Assembly (NCBI RefSeq): GCF_009765275.1
Contig: NZ_VOPH01000003.1
Coordinates: 186,001-250,000 of the forward strand
Reading direction: 5' to 3'
Length of the DNA: 64,000 nucleotides
From: Chachezhania sediminis
Lineage (GTDB): Bacteria; Pseudomonadota; Alphaproteobacteria; Rhodobacterales; Rhodobacteraceae
Below are positions 42,624 through 52,078 of this stretch, piece by piece (the first letter of the stretch is position 1; each line of letters starts with the position of its first letter). The notes beneath the pieces are model-generated. The model was not told where the DNA came from. It was given only the letters and a program-made list of their open reading frames with translations, and did no database searches. Both the position numbers and the translations under genes were made by a program.

Positions 42624-42899
42624 ATGACAATCACCGCTGCCCTGGTCCTTTGGTCGATCATCTGGTTCATGACCTTCTTCGTGATCCTGCCGATCCGGAT
42701 CGAAACCCAGGGCGACAAGGGCGAAATCGTCCCGGGCACCCATGCCGGGTCGCCCGAGACGCATCACCTGAAGAAGAAGGCCTGGATCACCACCGGCATC
42801 ACGGTGGTCCTGTTCGTGATTTCCTACGTGGTCATCACCTCGGGCTGGATCAGCGTGCGGGACCTGGATTGGTTCGGCCGGATGAGCCCGCCCCGGTAA
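42624..42899 (+). CDS. DUF1467 family membrane protein
   Basis: A 91-residue protein with two transmembrane helices (ALVLWSIIWFMTFFVILPIR and AWITTGITVVLFVISYVVIT) and the family hallmark PIRIETQGDKGEIVPGTHAG-SPE. Function unknown; conserved position behind methylmalonyl-CoA epimerase. Its last 50 bases overlap, on the opposite strand, the end of the EI24 gene. Confidence 0.92.
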   Translation: MTITAALVLWSIIWFMTFFVILPIRIETQGDKGEIVPGTHAGSPETHHLKKKAWITTGITVVLFVISYVVITSGWISVRDLDWFGRMSPPR

Positions 42900-43575
42900 G
42901 ACCGTGATAGAGGTGCGTGAACGCGGCTGCTCCCAGAACGGGGATCAGCAGGTTCACCACCGGGATGGTCAGCGGAATGGCCATTACCGTGCCGGTCGCC
43001 CAGACAATGCCGATATACTTGCGGCGCAGTTTCAGCGCCGCAGGCCGGCCCACGCGGCGCATCGCGGCCAGCATGAAGTACTCCCGCCCCAGCAAGAAGC
43101 CGTTCAGCAGCCAGAAGATGACCGGCGCCAGCGGCGCGAAGACCAGATACAGGATCAGCGCCAGCAGGTTTGCCACGACGGTCACGGCCAACATGCGCAA
43201 TCCGTCGCGGATCCCGTCCCACAGCGGCACCTCGGTCGCGGGGGGCAGGTGGGGATAGTGCCGTTCCTCGACCGCGTCGGCGACCTGGTCCAGGAACAGC
43301 GACGTGATGGCCGACGCGATGGGCACCATCAGCACCACCGACAGGACCATCATCAACAGGACAGAGGAGATGCTGGCAACATTGCCGATCCAGTGGACCT
43401 CTCCGATCCAGGGCAGGGTGACGGTCGGGCCCACCAGCCAGCCGATCAGGCCCGCTACCACGATTGTGGCCAGGATCAGCGCACCCAGGCTGAGGCCCAC
43501 GCCCAAGAGCAGCACCCGCTGGAACCGCCTGTCGTCCATCTGGCCGATGGCGGCCAGGACCGAGTTGAAAATCAT
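42850..43575 (-). CDS. EI24 domain-containing membrane protein (CysZ-like)
   Basis: A 241-residue inner-membrane protein with about five or six hydrophobic segments (LLLGVGLSLGALILATIVVA, VLLMMVLSVVLMVPIASAIT, LAVTVVANLLALILYLVFAP). Family marks are SLFLDQVADAVEERHYPHLP and FLLGREYFMLAAMRRVG. CysZ relatives import sulfate, but here the neighbours do not indicate a substrate. Starts by ATGA overlap with the upstream nitroreductase gene and ends inside the convergent DUF1467 gene. Confidence 0.85.
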   Translation of the reverse strand: MIFNSVLAAIGQMDDRRFQRVLLLGVGLSLGALILATIVVAGLIGWLVGPTVTLPWIGEVHWIGNVASISSVLLMMVLSVVLMVPIASAITSLFLDQVADAVEERHYPHLPPATEVPLWDGIRDGLRMLAVTVVANLLALILYLVFAPLAPVIFWLLNGFLLGREYFMLAAMRRVGRPAALKLRRKYIGIVWATGTVMAIPLTIPVVNLLIPVLGAAAFTHLYHGLTGAGSSGRTNPGPAR

Positions 43576-44150
43576 GACGCGACCCACTGAGTGATACGGT
43601 TCAGGTCCGGCCGTGGCCGGTCCGGCGGCACGGCACTTTCGGTGCCCAGGAAGATCAGGCCGGCGATCTTTTCGTCCGGTCCCAGGCCCAGCCCCTGGGT
43701 ACAGAAGTCGCGGTTGTGCGAGGCCCAGCCCGACAGCCAGTTGGCGCCCCAGCCCGCGGCCAGCGCGGCGTTCAGAAGCGCCAGGCAGACGGCACCGGCG
43801 GAATAGACCTGTTCGATCTCGGGGATCTTCTCGGACGGTCGGGGCACGGTCACGACGGCCACCGCAAGATGTCCGTTGTCATAGCAATTTCGGTCCTTTG
43901 CGACCTGTTCCTCGGGCCGGCCAGCCGCGGCCGAGAGGCGCCCGGCGAGGTCGCCCAGCCGGACCAGCGCGTCGCGTTCCAGAACGATGAAACGCCAGGG
44001 TTCCAGCTTGCCGTGGTCGGGGGTGCGCGCGGCGGCGGTCAGGATGGTTTCGACCGCCTCGCGCGGGGGCACCGGGGTTGATAGCGTCTTGGCCGGACGG
44101 GACCGGCGGGACAGCAGGAAATCGAGGGCGGCTTGGTTCTTTTCAGGCAT
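43572..44150 (-). CDS. Nitroreductase family protein (YdjA-like)
   Basis: A 192-residue FMN enzyme. Typical features are the N-terminal RRSRPAKTLSTPVPPREAVE, the AARTPDHGKLEPWRFIVLER FMN site, the central SAGAVCLALLNAALAAGWGA NWLSG region and the C-terminal FLGTESAVPPDRPRPD. YdjA-type proteins reduce nitro compounds or quinones weakly; physiological role unknown. First gene of a two-gene operon with EI24, overlapping by four bases. Confidence 0.9.
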   Translation of the reverse strand: MPEKNQAALDFLLSRRSRPAKTLSTPVPPREAVETILTAAARTPDHGKLEPWRFIVLERDALVRLGDLAGRLSAAAGRPEEQVAKDRNCYDNGHLAVAVVTVPRPSEKIPEIEQVYSAGAVCLALLNAALAAGWGANWLSGWASHNRDFCTQGLGLGPDEKIAGLIFLGTESAVPPDRPRPDLNRITQWVAS

Positions 44151-44293
44151 GCAGACACTTCCAATCGCGGGATCAGTGGTTATCTCTGCGCCCCGACGTC
44201 CTTGGTCAAGGGCAGAGGGGCTGGTATTCGGCCCGGGACCTGGTCGGGCAGCGCGAGGCCGGGCAGTCCGGAGAGATGCGGAAGGGATTGAAG

Positions 44294-44791
44294 ATGGTGA
44301 CGCGACTGATCGCGATCGTGGCGGTTCTGGCAGCCCTTGGATTTGGCGGCTACATCTGGTGGCAGGACCAGAACGACCGGGCGCCCACGCCGCAGGAACA
44401 GGCGGCCGCGGCCGGCGACAACCTGAAGGACGCGCTCCAGAATCTGAAAGAGGCCGCCACCGACGTGACCGCCGCGGCCCAGAAACAGGCGGCTCAGGCG
44501 ATTTCCGACAGCACGGCCTCGGCCCAAGCGAATGTCGAGAACGCGGCGGCCCAGGCGGCCAATGCCGCCGCCGAAAAGCTGACCAACCTTCAGACCACGC
44601 TGGAAAGCCAGGGGATCCTGACCGAGGAAGGGATCGATTACGCCCGCGCGCGGGAGGTCGTGGAAGGCATGGACCTGACCCAGCAGGTCAAGGCCCAGAC
44701 GCTGGACATCCTGCAGAAGGTGCAGAATTCGCCCACGGTCGCCAAGGCGCAGCTCGATGCGCTGATCGACCGGTTGCAGGCGCAGGACTGA
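44294..44791 (+). CDS. Hypothetical membrane-anchored protein with Ala-rich coiled coil
   Basis: A 165-residue protein with one N-terminal membrane helix (LIAIVAVLAALGFGGYIWWQ) followed by a periplasmic, Ala/Gln-rich helical region (about 35-115) and a small C-terminal domain EGIDYARAREVVEGMDLTQQ onward. Start at 44294 has GGAAGGG seven bases upstream; 44276 is possible. Similar proteins occur in Rhodobacteraceae without known function. The DUF167 gene begins 22 bases downstream. Confidence 0.75.
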   Translation: MVTRLIAIVAVLAALGFGGYIWWQDQNDRAPTPQEQAAAAGDNLKDALQNLKEAATDVTAAAQKQAAQAISDSTASAQANVENAAAQAANAAAEKLTNLQTTLESQGILTEEGIDYARAREVVEGMDLTQQVKAQTLDILQKVQNSPTVAKAQLDALIDRLQAQD

Positions 44792-44813
44792 CGCGCCAGA
44801 AGGCCCCGATCCG

Positions 44814-45104
44814 ATGGCGAAACCCAAGCTGCGCGATATCCCCGACCTGTCCGCCCTGGCGCAGGACGGGGCTAGGATTGCCGTGAAGGTCACGCCCAAG
44901 GCGCGCAAGGATGCGATCCGCGTCGATTCCGATATCCTGAAAATCGCCGTCACCGCCCCGCCCGAGGACGGCAAGGCCAACGATGCGGTCCGGACCGTGC
45001 TGGCCATGGCGCTGGGCGTGGCGCCGTCGCAGCTGGAACTGGTCCAGGGCCAGACCTCGCGCGGGAAGGTGTTCCTTTATCGCGGCCCGGGCAGGCCGGC
45101 ATAG
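44814..45104 (+). CDS. DUF167 (YggU) family protein
   Basis: A 96-residue cytoplasmic protein. The signature is GARIAVKVTPKARKDAIRVD, then VTAPPEDGKANDAVRTVLAM, VAPSQLELVQGQTSRGKVF. Full length. Function unknown. Its end overlaps the end of the convergent gene at 45077-45316 by 28 bases. Confidence 0.92.
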   Translation: MAKPKLRDIPDLSALAQDGARIAVKVTPKARKDAIRVDSDILKIAVTAPPEDGKANDAVRTVLAMALGVAPSQLELVQGQTSRGKVFLYRGPGRPA

Positions 45105-45316
45105 ATTCCTTCGGGCAGGTTCAGGGCCGCTGCCAGGTCGCGCAGCTGCTGGTTCGAAAGGGTGATCTTCTGTACCCGGTCGGTGCGGGGGTCCAGTTGC
45201 TCCACCGTGACGCATTCATCGAAGGCGTTGATGGTGAGATCCTCTTGCAGCGGCGCGCTGCCTTCGTCGACCAGCGTGATGACCGTGGCATCGAAATCGT
45301 GTTCGATCGTAAACAT
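45077..45316 (-). CDS. Small conserved hypothetical protein
   Basis: A 79-residue acidic protein: MFTIEHDFDATVITLVDEGS, then APLQEDLTINAFDECVTVEQ, DPRTDRVQKITLSNQQLRDL and a final AAALNLPEGIYAGLPGPR. It looks like a folded beta-alpha protein and I associate this sequence type with Rhodobacteraceae, but no function is known. Divergent from the M48 lipoprotein gene. Confidence 0.75.
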   Translation of the reverse strand: MFTIEHDFDATVITLVDEGSAPLQEDLTINAFDECVTVEQLDPRTDRVQKITLSNQQLRDLAAALNLPEGIYAGLPGPR

Positions 45317-45412
45317 GGGTTAAGCCTGCTGCTGCCTATGGTGAGTTTCATCGGTTCTGGAGGTACAAGCCTCGTCTGCTAATCTACGCCTGTGTCGCTA
45401 CAAGGAAATGCC

Positions 45413-46126
45413 ATGTTTCGCGTAATCCTGCTTCTGGCGTGTCTTGTCGCGGCCTGCGATGTCGCGTTGCCGCCGGGGGCGGGGCAGGGCGGTCAGCAGA
45501 TTCCGGACGCAGCGCGGACCCGCGCCGATGCCGCCGCCGAGATGTTTTCCGAGGTGGTGACCCGTGTCGAACCCGTGGCCGAAAGGTTCTGCCGCGAACA
45601 GGATCACGACCTGAACTGTGATTTCCTGTTCCGGGTCGACATCACCCGCGATGCGCCAGTCAACGCCTATCAAAGCCTGGATGCCCGCGGCCGCCCCGTG
45701 ATCACGGTGTCGGCGGCGATGATCCTGGACGTCCGCAACGGGGACGAGATGGCCTTCGTCATCAGCCACGAGGCCTCTCACCACATTCTGGACCATATCC
45801 GCCGCCAGCAGGAGAACGCCGCCTACGGGGCCGAGCTTCTGGGCCAGCGGGTCGCGGTCGAGGGCGGCAGCCGCGGCGATATCCGGCGGGCGCAGAAACT
45901 GGGGGCGGCCATCGGGGCGCGGGTCTTTTCCAAGGATCACGAGCTGGAGGCCGACGCGATGGGCACGATCATCACCGCAAAGGCTGGATACAACCCGCTG
46001 GTCGGCATGGAATATTTCGACAAGACGCCGGACCCTGGCGACAAGTTCCTGGGCACCCATCCACCCAATTCGGCGCGCCGCAGCGTGGTCCGATCGACGG
46101 CGCAAAGGATCGGCGTCACCGGCTGA
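45413..46126 (+). CDS. M48 family metalloprotease lipoprotein
   Basis: A 237-residue lipoprotein: signal MFRVILLLACLVAAC with lipobox LVAAC, acylated at Cys15. Zinc-protease motif ISHEASHHILDH (HEASH) near 124 and third ligand Glu in DHELEADAMG near 185; HPPNSARR near the end is typical of the family. Related to LoiP/BepA, which degrade misfolded outer-membrane proteins. The DLNCDFLF segment has a second Cys. ATG 45413 has AAGGA upstream. Confidence 0.9.
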   Translation: MFRVILLLACLVAACDVALPPGAGQGGQQIPDAARTRADAAAEMFSEVVTRVEPVAERFCREQDHDLNCDFLFRVDITRDAPVNAYQSLDARGRPVITVSAAMILDVRNGDEMAFVISHEASHHILDHIRRQQENAAYGAELLGQRVAVEGGSRGDIRRAQKLGAAIGARVFSKDHELEADAMGTIITAKAGYNPLVGMEYFDKTPDPGDKFLGTHPPNSARRSVVRSTAQRIGVTG

Positions 46127-46229
46127 TCGCAATTTTCGACATATTGACGTGGGTCAAGGCGGGCAGGGCGGCGATCCGGGTAAAATCCGTCCATTCCTTA
46201 TGACGCATTCCGCCAAGGGGAGGTCCAAG

Positions 46230-46496
46230 ATGTCCAACCGCACCGTACTCAAGCACCACGCCGAATTGGTCGACAGAATGGCACATGCCGTCGGGGTCGA
46301 TCTGGAAGAGGTCGTCTTTCGCGCCCAGCTGGACATGTCCGAGGTGACGGACGCCGTGATGGCCTGCACCGGCTGCACCGATCCCGAAGGCTGTCAGCAC
46401 TGGCTGAAAGCGCATGAAGGCGCTGTGGCAGATGCGGCGCCGGGCTATTGCCGCAACCGCGACCTGTTCGCCGATCTGGCCGGCGACACGGCCTGA
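46230..46496 (+). CDS. DUF6455 family small protein
   Basis: An 88-residue cytoplasmic protein with the cysteine motif ACTGCTDPEGCQHWL and a further YCRNRDLF near the end, which may bind a metal. The type is common in Rhodobacteraceae; function unknown. ATG at 46230 follows AGGGGAGG. Transcription ends at the hairpin 46535-46561. Confidence 0.85.
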   Translation: MSNRTVLKHHAELVDRMAHAVGVDLEEVVFRAQLDMSEVTDAVMACTGCTDPEGCQHWLKAHEGAVADAAPGYCRNRDLFADLAGDTA

Positions 46497-46534
46497 ACGT
46501 CCCTGCCCGGGACCTGAGCCCGGGATCTGAATGA

Positions 46535-46561
46535 AAAACGCAGCCCAGAAGGCTGCGTTTT
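46535..46561. terminator. Bidirectional rho-independent terminator
   Basis: AAAACGCAGCC and GGCTGCGTTTT form an 11-bp stem around CAGAA, with A and T tracts on both sides. It lies between the convergent DUF6455 gene and rimO and can terminate both. Confidence 0.9.
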
Positions 46562-46589
46562 CGAGGAAGTGCAAGCGCGGGATGCCAGA

Positions 46590-47981
46590 CTAGCTGATCA
46601 GGCGGCCCCACAGGTCGTAATCCCCGGCCTCTTCGACCTCGACCGTGACCATGTCGCCGGGGCGCAGGTGGTCGTAATCTTCGTCGATGAACAGCGCGCC
46701 GTCGATTTCGGGCGCGTCGGCCATTGTGCGGCAGGTCGCGGCCTCGTCATCGACGCTGTCGACGATGACCTGCATGTGCCGGCCGACCTTGGTTTCCAGC
46801 TTCGCGGCGGAAATGGCCTGGGCCTTCTCCATGAAGCGTTCCCAACGCTCGGCCTTGACCTCGTCCGGGACGTGATCCGGCAGGTCGTTCGACCGGGCCC
46901 CTTGCACATTTTCGTACTGGAAGCAGCCGACGCGATCCAGCTGCGCCTCGTCCAGCCAGTCGAGCAGGGTCTGGAACTCTGCCTCCGTCTCGCCGGGATA
47001 GCCGACGATGAAGGTCGACCGCAGCACCAGGTCCGGGCAGACCGCGCGCCAGGCGGCGATTTCGTCCAGCGTTTTGGCACCGGCCGCGGGCCGCGCCATC
47101 CGCTTCAACACGTCGGGATGGGCGTGCTGAAACGGGATGTCCAGATAGGGCAGCACGCCGTTTTCGGGATCCGCCATCAGCGGGATCAGCTCGCGCACAT
47201 GGGGGTAGGGATAGACATAGTGCAGCCGCACCCAGGCGCCCAACTGGCCCAGTTCCCGGGTCAGGTCGGTGATGTGATTGCGGACCTGACGGTCCTTCCA
47301 GTCCACCGCTTCATACTTGCGGTCCAGCCCATAGGCGCTGGTATCCTGCGAGATGACCAGAAGTTCGCGCACGCCGGCATCGACCAGCTTCTCCGCCTCG
47401 CGCAGGACGGCATTCACCGGGCGCGAGACCAGGCGACCGCGCATATCAGGGATGATGCAGAACTTGCACTTGTGGTTACAGCCCTCGGAAATCTTCAGGT
47501 ATGAATAATGCCGTGGCGTCAGCTTCACGCCGGTCGCGGGCAGCAGGTCGACGAACGGATCGGGCGAGGGCGGCACGGCTTTGTGGACGGCATCCAGCAC
47601 CTGTTCGTACTGGTGCGGGCCGGTCACCGCCAGGATCCGGGGATGATGTTCGCGGATATAGTCGGGTTCGGCGCCTAGGCAGCCGGTGACGATGACCTTG
47701 CCGTTTTCGGTCAGCGCCTCGCCGATGGCGTCCAGCGATTCCGCCTTGGCGCTGTCGAGGAACCCGCAGGTGTTCACGATCACCGCGTCCGCTCCGGAGT
47801 AGTCGGGCGAGACGCCGTAGCCTTCGGCGCGCAGCCGGGTCAGGATCCGTTCGCTGTCGACCAGCGCCTTGGGGCAGCCCAGCGACACCATGCCGATGGA
47901 CGGCTGGCCGGCGCGCCGCGTGTCGGTCAGATGCGCGGCAGGGGCGAGGTCGGGGCGAAGGTCTGGCGGGTTCTGGCTCAT
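46590..47981 (-). CDS. rimO: Ribosomal protein S12 methylthiotransferase RimO
   Basis: A 463-residue radical-SAM enzyme that methylthiolates Asp in ribosomal protein S12. The N-terminal MTTase domain has Cys in [20 protein letters not shown] and VTGCLGAE (second Fe-S cluster); the radical SAM motif is CNHKCKFC near 175; the C-terminal TRAM domain ends [15 protein letters not shown]. The CPKALVDSE form of the first motif distinguishes RimO from MiaB. Monocistronic, ended by the hairpin at 46535. Confidence 0.96.
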   Translation of the reverse strand: MSQNPPDLRPDLAPAAHLTDTRRAGQPSIGMVSLGCPKALVDSERILTRLRAEGYGVSPDYSGADAVIVNTCGFLDSAKAESLDAIGEALTENGKVIVTGCLGAEPDYIREHHPRILAVTGPHQYEQVLDAVHKAVPPSPDPFVDLLPATGVKLTPRHYSYLKISEGCNHKCKFCIIPDMRGRLVSRPVNAVLREAEKLVDAGVRELLVISQDTSAYGLDRKYEAVDWKDRQVRNHITDLTRELGQLGAWVRLHYVYPYPHVRELIPLMADPENGVLPYLDIPFQHAHPDVLKRMARPAAGAKTLDEIAAWRAVCPDLVLRSTFIVGYPGETEAEFQTLLDWLDEAQLDRVGCFQYENVQGARSNDLPDHVPDEVKAERWERFMEKAQAISAAKLETKVGRHMQVIVDSVDDEAATCRTMADAPEIDGALFIDEDYDHLRPGDMVTVEVEEAGDYDLWGRLIS

Positions 47982-48033
47982 GCGCGCGCTATAGCGGCAG
48001 CGCGCGCTTTGGGAAAGGGGCCAGACACCCCGG

Positions 48034-49848
48034 TCAGGTCGTCACCTGCTCGCGCAGGATCGACGCGGTCAGCGAAATCATCAGGTAGATCCCCCCGAAG
48101 ATCAGGAAGGCCAGAAGCGTGTTCTCGAACTTGCGGGGATAGCTGGGTTCCTGGCTGGGGACCGGCTTGACCGAGGTGGTCAGGTAGCGGACCTGGCGGT
48201 TCGCCTCCATCCGCGTCTGTTCGACCTGCTGCAGCGCCGATTGCATCATCATGTCCCGCGTGGCCAGATCCGCCTGGGCCATGTTGATCTTCACCGTCAG
48301 GCTGGCCAGCGAATCCTCGCCCTGGCTGGCCTGGGTCATGCGGTCGTTCAGTTCCACGATCTTGGCGCGCAGCCGGCGGATGTCGCCGCGGGCGCCGTCG
48401 ATCCGGGCCTGGTTCGGGCGCGAATTGTCTTCCAGCGCGGACAGTTCAAGCTCCTTCTCCTCCAGCTGGGTCTCGAAGCTGGAGATCATGGTACGCAGGC
48501 TGGCGATCTTGCCTTCCGGGTCCAGAAGGGCGTTCTGCTGCTGCAGCCGGACCAGTGCCTCCTGGGCCTGGCGGCGTTCCTCCTGCGCGACCTCCAGTCC
48601 TTGCTTGGCGTCCTTCATCTGGTCGCCCCGCTTCTCGCGGCTCATGTCGTTCACGCGTTCCTCGGCATAGGCGATCAGCCGTTGCGAGAACACGGTCGCG
48701 GATTGGGGATCGGCGGCGGTGACTTCCATCCGCAGGACGCCTTCGGACGGGTCATAGCCGATCTTCACGTCGCGATTGTAGACGGCATAGGTTTCTTCCA
48801 GCGTCGCATCCTCGGGCAGGCGCTGTATCGGATCGATCCAGGGCTGCTGGAAATGCTGCTTGAAGCCGGCATCCGAATCCAGCCGCATCATCGCGTCCTT
48901 GGATTGCAGAAAGGACTGTACCGCGATCGAATCCTGCGTCGTGGCGAATTGCGTGCCCGCCAGAAGGCCGGTCATCTGTCCGGTGCCCGCGCCGTCGGCC
49001 TGCAGGATCATGAATTCCGACTTGGTCGAATACATGGGCGAGGCGATGTTGTAGAAATAGTAGCCGCAGATCAACGTCGGCACGCCGACAAAGAAGGCCA
49101 GCCGCGCCGCCAGAAGGCCCAGCGACCGCCGCCGGCGCCGCACGATGTCGCGCTGGATCTCGCCGATTTCCCGTTCGCGGCGGGCCGCGGGGCTCAGCTG
49201 GGTCGAGGGCAGCTGGTCGGGGCTTTCGGTCACCTTCTGGGGCAGCTGGACCTTGCGGTCCGCTTCGGATTTGCGGTGGACCACCAGGTCCAGCATGTTG
49301 GAATGCTGGAACGGATCGATCCCCTTTTCGCGCAGCATCCGCACGGCATCCAGGTCCGATGTCGGCGCGAGGTTGTGCCGCAGCGCCACGCGGCGGGCCA
49401 TGCGCAGCTGCCGGCTGGTCAGGCCTTCCTGCCGGATCGCTTCTAGCGCGGCCTCGGGAGAGCCGGGCGCCGGGCGCGCGGCCGGTTTGCGGGCCGCATC
49501 CGCGGCGGCCGGCCGGTCGTCTTCAAGATCGTCATCGTCGAGGCTGAAATCATCGTCATCCTCGTTATCGTCCGGAGGGGCGGCGGCGGGTCCCTTGCCC
49601 GCCGGACCGTTGGGCTGTTCAGGGGGCTGGCCCGATGCCTGACCGGTCGGCTGTCCCGTCTTCTGGCCCGTCGTATGGCCGCTCTTCCCGTCTTCGGCCT
49701 TGGTTGCACCGGTGCCGCCAGCGGTGGACAGGGCCGCCCGCTGGGCTTCGATGGCGACTTCGGTCTCGCTCGTCTCCGGATCCCAGGCCGTGCCGGGCGT
49801 CGTCGCGCGGCGGATGCGGAACTTCCTAGCCTTGGGCTTCGTAGTCAT
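48034..49848 (-). CDS. kpsE: Capsule polysaccharide export inner-membrane protein (KpsE/CtrB/BexC type)
   Basis: A 604-residue polysaccharide copolymerase. A long hydrophilic N-terminal extension (about 1-235), with an acidic run [19 protein letters not shown], precedes TM1 ([18 protein letters not shown]), a periplasmic part with [16 protein letters not shown] and a long coiled coil (about 390-540), and TM2 ([20 protein letters not shown]). It forms the periplasmic channel link for ABC-dependent capsule export. The start codon lies 22 bases inside the end of the kpsT-type gene. The N-terminal extension is longer than in E. coli KpsE. Confidence 0.88.
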   Translation of the reverse strand: MTTKPKARKFRIRRATTPGTAWDPETSETEVAIEAQRAALSTAGGTGATKAEDGKSGHTTGQKTGQPTGQASGQPPEQPNGPAGKGPAAAPPDDNEDDDDFSLDDDDLEDDRPAAADAARKPAARPAPGSPEAALEAIRQEGLTSRQLRMARRVALRHNLAPTSDLDAVRMLREKGIDPFQHSNMLDLVVHRKSEADRKVQLPQKVTESPDQLPSTQLSPAARREREIGEIQRDIVRRRRRSLGLLAARLAFFVGVPTLICGYYFYNIASPMYSTKSEFMILQADGAGTGQMTGLLAGTQFATTQDSIAVQSFLQSKDAMMRLDSDAGFKQHFQQPWIDPIQRLPEDATLEETYAVYNRDVKIGYDPSEGVLRMEVTAADPQSATVFSQRLIAYAEERVNDMSREKRGDQMKDAKQGLEVAQEERRQAQEALVRLQQQNALLDPEGKIASLRTMISSFETQLEEKELELSALEDNSRPNQARIDGARGDIRRLRAKIVELNDRMTQASQGEDSLASLTVKINMAQADLATRDMMMQSALQQVEQTRMEANRQVRYLTTSVKPVPSQEPSYPRKFENTLLAFLIFGGIYLMISLTASILREQVTT

Positions 49849-50485
49849 AGAGCTCTTTCGCTTCTTCCAAGGTATCGAACATGTACAGCTGACCGTTGCG
49901 CAGCACCGCCGCCGCATTGGCGTATTTCTCCAGCGTGGCCGGCTGGTGGGACACGATCACGATGGTCGTGGTTTCCAGCCGTTCCCGCAGGATCGCACCG
50001 GCTTTGCGGTTGAAGTCCACATCGGTGGAATTGGGCATGCCTTCATCGACAAGGTAGATGTCGAAATCAAGCGCCAGCATCAACGCGAAACTGAACCGCG
50101 ACTTCATCCCGGAAGAATAGGTGCCCAAGGGCTGTTCGAAATATTCGCCCAGGTTGCAAAGCCACCGGCAATAGGCTTCGACATAGTCGGGATCCATGCC
50201 GTAGAGCTTGGCGATATAGCGACAGTTCTCCTTGGCCGAGATACGGGAAACGACGCCTCCCATGAAGCCCAGCGGGAAGGACACGTTGCAGGTCTTGCGG
50301 ATCTCGCCCTCGTCCGGTTTTTCAAGTCCGGCCATCATGTTGATCAGGGTGGTCTTGCCGGTGCCGTTCGGGGCCAGGATGCCAAGGTTGCGGCCGATTT
50401 CCACCCGGAAGGACACGCGGTCCAGGATCACCTTGCGCTGCGTTCCGGTCCAGAACGATTTGCTGACATTGCTGAACTCGATCAT
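49826..50485 (-). CDS. kpsT: Capsule polysaccharide ABC transporter ATP-binding protein (KpsT/CtrD type)
   Basis: A 219-residue ABC ATPase. Walker A is LAPNGTGKTTL near 41-51, the signature is YSSGMKSRFSFALML near 126, Walker B IYLVDEGM near 146, and the switch His lies in VIVSHQPA. In this family the signature is SSGM rather than LSGG. It powers capsule export with KpsM and KpsE. It overlaps the kpsE-type gene by 23 bases. kpsM and kpsD are not adjacent, so the locus is split. Confidence 0.92.
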   Translation of the reverse strand: MIEFSNVSKSFWTGTQRKVILDRVSFRVEIGRNLGILAPNGTGKTTLINMMAGLEKPDEGEIRKTCNVSFPLGFMGGVVSRISAKENCRYIAKLYGMDPDYVEAYCRWLCNLGEYFEQPLGTYSSGMKSRFSFALMLALDFDIYLVDEGMPNSTDVDFNRKAGAILRERLETTTIVIVSHQPATLEKYANAAAVLRNGQLYMFDTLEEAKELYDYEAQG

Positions 50486-50611
50486 GTGCCCTTGCCGTGC
50501 GACGACCATTCTGCCCGTTAAACCACACCTTGCCCCATGCGCGGAACGACTGCCCGCCCCTTTGGGGCAGGGCAACACTATTTCAGACTGTGGAATAAAT
50601 CCACAAGACTA

Positions 50612-50641
50612 CGGCGCCGCGATCAGGTGATCGCGGCGCCG
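50612..50641. terminator. Strong hairpin after nhaA
   Basis: CGGCGCCGCGATCA and TGATCGCGGCGCCG form a perfect 14-bp stem with a GG centre, 24 bases after the nhaA stop when read on the minus strand. No long U tract follows (TAGTCTTGTGG). It probably separates nhaA from the downstream capsule genes. Confidence 0.7.
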
Positions 50642-50665
50642 TTGCCATAGGGTAATGGTCTTGGG

Positions 50666-51913
50666 TCAGACCGACTGTTTTTCGACCCGGCAAAGCTTGC
50701 CCGCGATCACGCTGATGATGGCCGCACCGAAGCTGAAGAGCGCGCCCATCTTCGCCGCATCCTGGACCGCACCGCCCGGGAATGCGACCGATGCCACGAA
50801 GAGCGCCACGGTGAACCCGATGGCGGCGACGCAGCCGATCACGAACAGGTCGATGATCCTCATCCCTTCGGGAATGCCCAGGCCCATGGGGCGGGCCGCG
50901 ATGTAGCCCATGATGAAGATGCCCACCGGCTTGCCGATCAGAAGACCCGCCAGAACCAGCCAGGTGACATTGCCCATCGAGCTGAATTCGACGCCCGCAT
51001 TCAGCAGGCCGAAGAACAACAGCACGATCTCGACCGGGTATTTCAGCGCGTGCTCGATCTGGTTCAGCAGGTCGGTCAGGTGCTCCTCGGCCGCGCTGAA
51101 CATGCCAAAGGCGCGGTCGGCATGGGGGATCGTCGGCACGATCGGCAGCAGGCCCAAGGCCGGGTGCAGGCCAGACCGCATGAAGGCGTACCAGCTGACG
51201 CAGCCGGCGACGAGGTAGGGCAGGAAGCTCAGGTTCTTGCGCACCCAGGTCGAGGCCGGGCGGTGGTCCTTGGCGCCGTCCAGCGCCCGCGGCAGCCAGT
51301 TGAACAGCACGAAGACCAGGATGGCCGCGGCCAGCGAGACCAGAAGCCATTCCGGGGCCAGCTCTCCGGACGGATAGAAGATCGCCAGGATGATCAGGCC
51401 CGCCGCGTCGTCGGCGATGGCCAGAAGCAGCAGGAACCGCACCGCCGGGTGTCCCGCGCCGAAGACCAGCCGGCCGACGAGGTAGGAAAACGCGATGTCG
51501 GTGGCCGTTGGGATCGCCCAGCCGTTCGAAACGGCCTGGTAGGTCTCCGATCCCATGACCATGGCAAGGCCCAGATAGACCAGGATCGGGCCGAACATGC
51601 CGCCGGCGGTGGCGAAGAGCGGCGTGGCGGCCTTGCGCCCGCGCAGCGAGCCGGTCTTCAGGATGACGGCTTCCCAGACTTCCTTGGCGGCGATGGCGAA
51701 GAACAGCGCCATCAGCACGTCGTTGATCAGATAGTGCAGCGTCAGCGTCCGGTGACCGTCGTGCAGGTGACCGATGGGCCCGTTTTCCCAGATCACGAAT
51801 TCCACGAAGTGATGGTAACTGCTGGCGTCGATATTGGCCCAGACAAGGGCCATGCCCGCACCGATGATAAGAAGAAGGGAATAGTCGGTGAGAAAGTTCC
51901 AGACGCGATACAT
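50666..51913 (-). CDS. nhaA: Na+/H+ antiporter NhaA
   Basis: A 415-residue, about twelve-helix antiporter exchanging internal Na+ for protons. The ion-binding Asp pair is in LAIADDAAGLIIL, with TATDIAFSYLVGRL before it, and the C-terminal Lys-containing helix is VIAGKLCRVEK. The N-terminus MYRVWNFLTDYSLLLIIGAG leads into the first helix. ATG at 51913 has GGAGA upstream; the longer frame running to 52585 is antisense to the downstream gene. Confidence 0.94.
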   Translation of the reverse strand: MYRVWNFLTDYSLLLIIGAGMALVWANIDASSYHHFVEFVIWENGPIGHLHDGHRTLTLHYLINDVLMALFFAIAAKEVWEAVILKTGSLRGRKAATPLFATAGGMFGPILVYLGLAMVMGSETYQAVSNGWAIPTATDIAFSYLVGRLVFGAGHPAVRFLLLLAIADDAAGLIILAIFYPSGELAPEWLLVSLAAAILVFVLFNWLPRALDGAKDHRPASTWVRKNLSFLPYLVAGCVSWYAFMRSGLHPALGLLPIVPTIPHADRAFGMFSAAEEHLTDLLNQIEHALKYPVEIVLLFFGLLNAGVEFSSMGNVTWLVLAGLLIGKPVGIFIMGYIAARPMGLGIPEGMRIIDLFVIGCVAAIGFTVALFVASVAFPGGAVQDAAKMGALFSFGAAIISVIAGKLCRVEKQSV

Positions 51914-52078
51914 GGTCGGCCGGTCTCCGAATTTTTTCTTGCCGGGCAGGGGTACGGGATTTGATCCTGCGGGGCAACAGGGTCGCGAAGCGCCCGCGGC
52001 AAGGCGGGACGTATCGACGCGCCGTGAACCGTACGGTTCAGTTCTTGGTTGTACCGCGATGCAAGTGCGGAGGGCGGA

